From Tiliqua scincoides (taxonomy: Eukaryota > Chordata > Lepidosauria > Squamata > Scincidae), in the NCBI RefSeq assembly GCF_035046505.1, contig NC_089822.1, positions 4,625,931-4,689,930 on the forward strand: 64,000 bases of DNA, given 5' to 3'. Every line of letters starts with the position of its first letter. Position 1 is the stretch's first letter. Below, piece by piece: positions 35,656-64,000 of this stretch. The notes under the pieces were generated by a model that made no database searches, was not told where the DNA came from, and was given only the letters and a program-made list of their open reading frames with translations. A program made the position numbers and the translations under genes.

Positions 35656-36459
35656 ATCGCCAAGATCTGTCCCCTGCTCTCCCATATTTCACACTTGTCT
35701 GCAGAGCTGAAGTTGGAACCTGGGGACAGTTTCTTTTCATGCTCTAGATAGAATTCTGGCCAGTCTGCAGAAAGTGGGGAGAGCTGGGGGCAAGGCAGTG
35801 AAGCACACTAGAACACTGGAGAGAATATGGCTGGCCAGCATACCTCACGCAGGCTGCACATGGTTCTTTTGCTACCCATTCTTCATATGGCCAGGGAGGT
35901 CACTGGTGGGATCCTATAGTTTTGTGTCCCACCCCACATTTTCTAGGTGCAGCTGTATCTTAACCATTGTTTTTTGACCCAAGACACATTTTTAAACATT
36001 TGTTGATATCAACGCAGGTCTGACCTACTACATAAGGGCCTGAATTAATTATGCAGCCAGGCAAATACCTTTGCTATCTATCTTGTGTGTCTTTGCTAAT
36101 TCTGGGGACAAAATATTAATCATTTTTCTACTGAATTCTGATAAGAACACACTCTATTAACCCTACAGGCCTAAACAACGGAACAGGTGAATTAGGGTGT
36201 GCGAGCAGTGCCACAAACACGGAGCCATTAAACCTGTAATTGGAATTTTTATTTGAGATCTTAACTTTTTGTGTGTCATTATTGATCTCTGTAAATGAGG
36301 AGACACTATGAAGCAGTCGGAAGAGTTACTGTCCTAAAGAAGTGGATTGCGAAGGATCCCAGTCGCATGTGTAAGCAAAGATGTCTCTCACAATGTCTAC
36401 AATGTGCTCCTAATATAGCAAACTGTGCCTATTAAGGTAGGGCAGGCATACACAACCAG
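35656..36459. promoter_or_regulatory. Intergenic with a candidate conserved non-coding element
   Basis: 35985-36330 is repeat-free with homeodomain and TALE-like motifs (CTGAATTAATTATGCAGCC, AAAATATTAATCATTTTTC, AACCTGTAATTGGAA). The rest is unremarkable. Confidence 0.3.
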
Positions 36460-36660
36460 TTGGAGTAGTGAGTAGAACATCTTTCTGGGGGAGTCCTGGG
36501 TTCAAATCCTTGCTCAGTCTTGAAGCCCATTGGGTGAACCTTGGGCCAGTCAGCCTGACCTACCTCACAGGGTTGCTGTGAGGATCAAATGAAAGATAGG
36601 GGATGAAAATCCATGGAACCACCCTGAGCTTCTGTGAGGGAATATAGAATATCTCTCAAA
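36460..36660 (+). mobile_element. tRNA-derived SINE remnant
   Basis: A B-box-like GGGTTCAAATCC (36508-36519) is followed by TTGGGCCAGTCAGCCTGACC and TACCTCACAGGGTTGCTGTG, the standard body of this reptile SINE. Decayed 3' end. Confidence 0.65.
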
Positions 36661-36685
36661 TGAAGAAGATTTCTACTGAGTCACA

Positions 36686-36787
36686 GCCCAATCCTATCCA
36701 CACTTTCCTGGGAATAAGCCCCACTGAATTTAATTAGACTTACTTTTGAGACTTACTTTTGAGCAGACATGCATAGGATTGGGTTGC
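36686..36787. repeat. Palindromic CCAATCCTAT MITE
   Basis: AGCCCAATCCTATCCACAC and inverse GCATAGGATTGGGTT ends. Same family as 681-1248. Confidence 0.65.
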
Positions 36788-36906
36788 CAGTCTGTTAGCC
36801 CATCTTTCTTGATGGGCTTTCTTTCTAGCCCATCCTGAACTTCAAGATTTCAAGAAAGAGCCTTTTAAAGCAACAGCCCCATTATTCCTGTTTGAAAACT
36901 GTCCAC

Positions 36907-37108
36907 CAGTGGCGTAGCTAGAGGGGGTGCAAAGCAGTGTGGGTGGTTTTGCTCCGGGATATGGGAGTAAAACAGAGACAAATGCAGGGAGACCTTTTGC
37001 TTCCACCACCTGGAATGGCTCTCAATGGGAGGGGAAGGGGCCGCTTGCACAGAGCGTTCAGTCACCTGCAAAACTTAGTGCTTTGCACCCCCTCTAACTA
37101 CACCACTG
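36907..37108. mobile_element. hAT-type foldback MITE (copy 3)
   Basis: Starts CAGTGGCGTAGCTAGAGGGG, ends CCCCTCTAACTACACCACTG. Target duplication CTGTCCAC / CTGTCCTC (7 of 8). Confidence 0.85.
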
Positions 37109-37173
37109 CTGTCCTCTAGTCAATCATTATGGTCTGTAACTACTTGATTTTGCAATCCCAGGCAGACAGCCAA

Positions 37174-37351
37174 AGGGCGCAATCCTAACCAACTTTTCAG
37201 CACTGGCATAGCTGTGCTAGTGGGGCATGTGCTGCATCCTGCAATTGGGGGCAGTCGTGAAGACCTCCTCAAGGTAAGACAATGTTTGTTCCCTTACTTC
37301 GGAGCTGTGTTGCCCTTATGTCAGTGCTGGTGTTGGTTAGGACTGCAGCCA
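37174..37351. mobile_element. GGGCGCAATCCTAACC foldback element (copy 2)
   Basis: Ends GGGCGCAATCCTAACCAAC and GTTGGTTAGGACTGCAGCC. The core matches 8281-8472. Confidence 0.75.
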
Positions 37352-38044
37352 AAGAAGAGCTTTATTAAACTCAAGTAGGCTGCCTCACATTGCTGGTGGT
37401 CTCCATTTTGGGGGAGAGGGGTGACACTAAAGATAGACAAGCCTCAAATATAATTATGCTGCTCCAACATTGCTGTATGGTAAGAGAAAATGTATTTTTT
37501 TCTCCCCATCCATTGCTGTTTTGATCCCCTCCTATGACTTGGGCCAAGGGTAAGCAATAATGAAGAAGAAAACACAACATAGCAAAAAACAGACTACCCA
37601 AATTAAGAAATATTTATGGGCACCTTTACACTTGCACCTGGCTGTCGATTGCACATGCATTATGGATACATTGCATCTCTTCTGTGTTGCACAAACTGTA
37701 ACACGGAATATGTGAGAATTTCACGCATATGGCTGTGGACCATATATTCTCAATTTCTGCATTCCCTCCCACCCCAAAAATAACCTGTTAAAACAAGGAG
37801 TGCTGGAGGACAATTGTACAAATTCACTGTGCACGAAGTAGTACACACAGATCCCTGTTGTCACATATAAATGTGCCCTGATATGGATGTGCTCACTATT
37901 CCACCACGTAAACAGGATCAGAACAAATGGAAATATATAGAAATAGCCCTGTCTGCGCATATGAATCCCATCCATCTCTGACCATTTCATCACCTTCTCA
38001 CACTGAAGCTTATTTAAAGGACAATCACTTTAACTGCCAGCTCA

Positions 38045-38130
38045 CAGCTTCCCAGAGGCATCTGTCTGGCACTGTGGGAAACAGGATTCTGGACTAGGTG
38101 GACATTTGGTCTGATCCAGAAGGCCTCTTC
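38045..38130 (+). mobile_element. Old CR1 3' end
   Basis: GGATTCTGGACTAGGTGGAC then TTTGGTCTGATCCAGAAGGC. Diverged relative to copies A-C. Confidence 0.6.
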
Positions 38131-38529
38131 TTGGCAATGGTGTGTCTGTCAGGGAGGATAGCTAAATGTAACCTACATGTTGAGAGTCCCAGATGCCGAG
38201 GACAAGCAATGGGGAAGAGCATCACCTTCATGCTCTGCTTATGGCCTTCTCAGGAGCATCTGGCCAGCACTGTTGGAGACCAAATGCTAGATGAAACTTT
38301 GGACTTCACATCTTCCTGGCTTTGCACCTGGACAGGTGAGCAAAATTCTGGCCAGATGGCCACCATTTACTGTGATTTTTAAGTGCTACATGATAAGAAG
38401 AAAGCTGCAGGTTAAGTTTTTCTGACACCCCCAGCCCACAACGGAGGTGATGAGGAAAGCTTCACCTGTTGAATTTCTGCTTGTCAAAGTCCTGCTGCTG
38501 CTCTTAAAAGCAAGGAGCCTTTAAAACAG

Positions 38530-38716
38530 CAGGAACGCCACTAGCTATTCGCAAATGTGGCATGTAAACGACCCCTCCCCACCCTTTGGAGCCAGGAGGT
38601 CGCCTCCACTTTGCTCCCACTACCCAGAAGGGCTTCGAAGAGGAGGGGCCGCTTGTGCGCCACATTCAGGCACATGCAAGACTTAATGCTTTGCACCCCC
38701 TCCAGTTATGCCACTG
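38530..38716. mobile_element. hAT-type MITE, right part (copy 4)
   Basis: Ends GCACCCCCTCCAGTTATGCC then ACTG. The left end is eroded. Confidence 0.55.
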
Positions 38717-38864
38717 GAAAGATATAACTATATATCCTACAGATGGTGACGTGTAAGTCCCTGTGAACACAGTGGGACCTTCAGGCGCAAGCAGGACTTG
38801 CTGCAGGGCTGCACTCCGTGGACACTTGCGAGAATTAAGCACCTGCCACTCAGTGAGACGCAAA

Positions 38865-39160
38865 CACACACCGACATATATGTATACAAACACATGAGCG
38901 CACACATATGTACACCTATATATATGCACATAGACATATAAACACACACATGCATGTAATCGTATGAACTCACACGCAGGTATTTTACATATGTAAACAC
39001 ATACATTTTATTTGTATAAACACACATACATATATGTACATAAACATATGAATACAGATACATATGTGCATGTAAACACACATACATATATAACCACAGA
39101 AACACACTCATGTATAGAAACATACGAACACAATACATCTATATGTATAAGCACATGAAC
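38865..39160. repeat. Purine-pyrimidine alternating CA/TA minisatellite next to the PIK3C3 promoter
   Basis: Irregular units of the ACACATACATATATGTACAT type repeat for about 300 bp and stop where the CpG-rich promoter begins. Alternating purine-pyrimidine tracts are prone to Z-DNA or cruciform structure. Confidence 0.8.
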
Positions 39161-39299
39161 ACGCGCAGTGCGCGCACCCGACGGGGACACGTGCTCGGAG
39201 TGGAGCGCGCTTGCCCTGGTTCCACCCGTGGGCGGTGCAGCCCCGCCCCCTCCTCCATCTTTGAGCCGGGCAAGCAGGAGCCCGAAGCCAGCGCGCTCC

Positions 39300-39422
39300 C
39301 TCTGCCCTTCCCAAAGATGGCCGCCGAGCGCGGAACCAATGGGAGGCCGCTCCGAGCCGGCGGCTGCTGATTGGCGGAGCGACGAGAGGGGCGGGGCGGG
39401 GCGCAGGAGGGCCGCGTCCGCC
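39300..39422 (+). promoter_or_regulatory. PIK3C3: PIK3C3 core promoter and 5' UTR in a CpG island
   Basis: The sequence becomes strongly CpG-rich from about 39,160 to 40,080. Just upstream of the start codon are a YY1-like site AAAGATGGCCGCC (39314-39326), a CCAAT box (39336-39340), a reverse CCAAT box ATTGG (39370-39374) and overlapping GC boxes (about 39388-39402). There is no TATA box. This is a typical housekeeping promoter, probably with dispersed transcription starts; the exact start site cannot be read from sequence. Confidence 0.75.
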
Positions 39423-63903
<24,481 letters not shown>

Positions 63904-64000
63904 GTATCAACATCTACATTATATTTCTATGTTTCTGCTTTTCTTATGCCTTAGAAATTGAGACTTGAAAATGTAACACACGTGGCTTCTTATTTCTGTA

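Overview
The window looks like nuclear DNA of a sauropsid, most likely a squamate (lizard-type) reptile. It holds one host gene: the 5' part of PIK3C3 (VPS34, the class III phosphatidylinositol 3-kinase), on the + strand. The gene runs from a CpG-rich promoter near 39.3-39.4 kb past the right edge. Nine coding exons are readable and join to 328 codons that are almost collinear with vertebrate PIK3C3: the N-terminus, the C2 domain and the start of the helical domain. The kinase domain lies outside the window. The squamate call rests on near-intact CR1 LINEs, an RTE-like LINE, a 5S-rRNA-derived SINE and a dense set of hAT-type MITEs; I could not search a database.

Positions 1-39,160 appear intergenic. 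I see no host exon there. The content is a mosaic of repeats: three long CR1 LINE copies (about 17.9-19.7, 24.2-25.3 and 30.3-32.8 kb) plus CR1 tails; five RTE-like LINE pieces (0.74, 6.07, 12.5, 34.7 and 54.0 kb); two 5S-derived SINEs (15.9 and 16.8 kb); hAT elements with 8-bp target duplications; foldback repeats ending in a GCCCAATCC-like motif; and two LTR-like fossils (10.5-11.4 and 26.5-27.6 kb). Several short, repeat-free, AT-rich islands may be conserved non-coding elements. That would suit a gene desert, but it is a judgement by eye.

Positions 39,160-64,000 hold PIK3C3. The promoter has GC boxes, two CCAAT-type boxes and a YY1-like site. The introns carry many MITEs with inverted-repeat structure. 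The most interesting host signal is a possible unannotated 27-nt, phase-0 micro-exon at 51,456-51,482 in intron 4. It would add nine residues inside the C2 helical hairpin that contacts VPS34 complex partners.

The most interesting repeat signals are four. The RTE-like LINE and the 5S SINE share a 3' tail with a perfect 5-bp stem and UUCG loop, and the LINE stop codon sits inside that tail. A LINE insertion at 12.5-13.96 kb has two opposed halves, two outward 3' ends and one exact 11-bp target duplication (twin priming plus template switching). A CR1 3' end is amplified into an exact 140-bp tandem array whose three junctions each carry a ZNF143/Staf-type motif. A 189-bp duplication surrounds an 881-bp insertion and could be either a real tandem duplication or two collapsed haplotypes.
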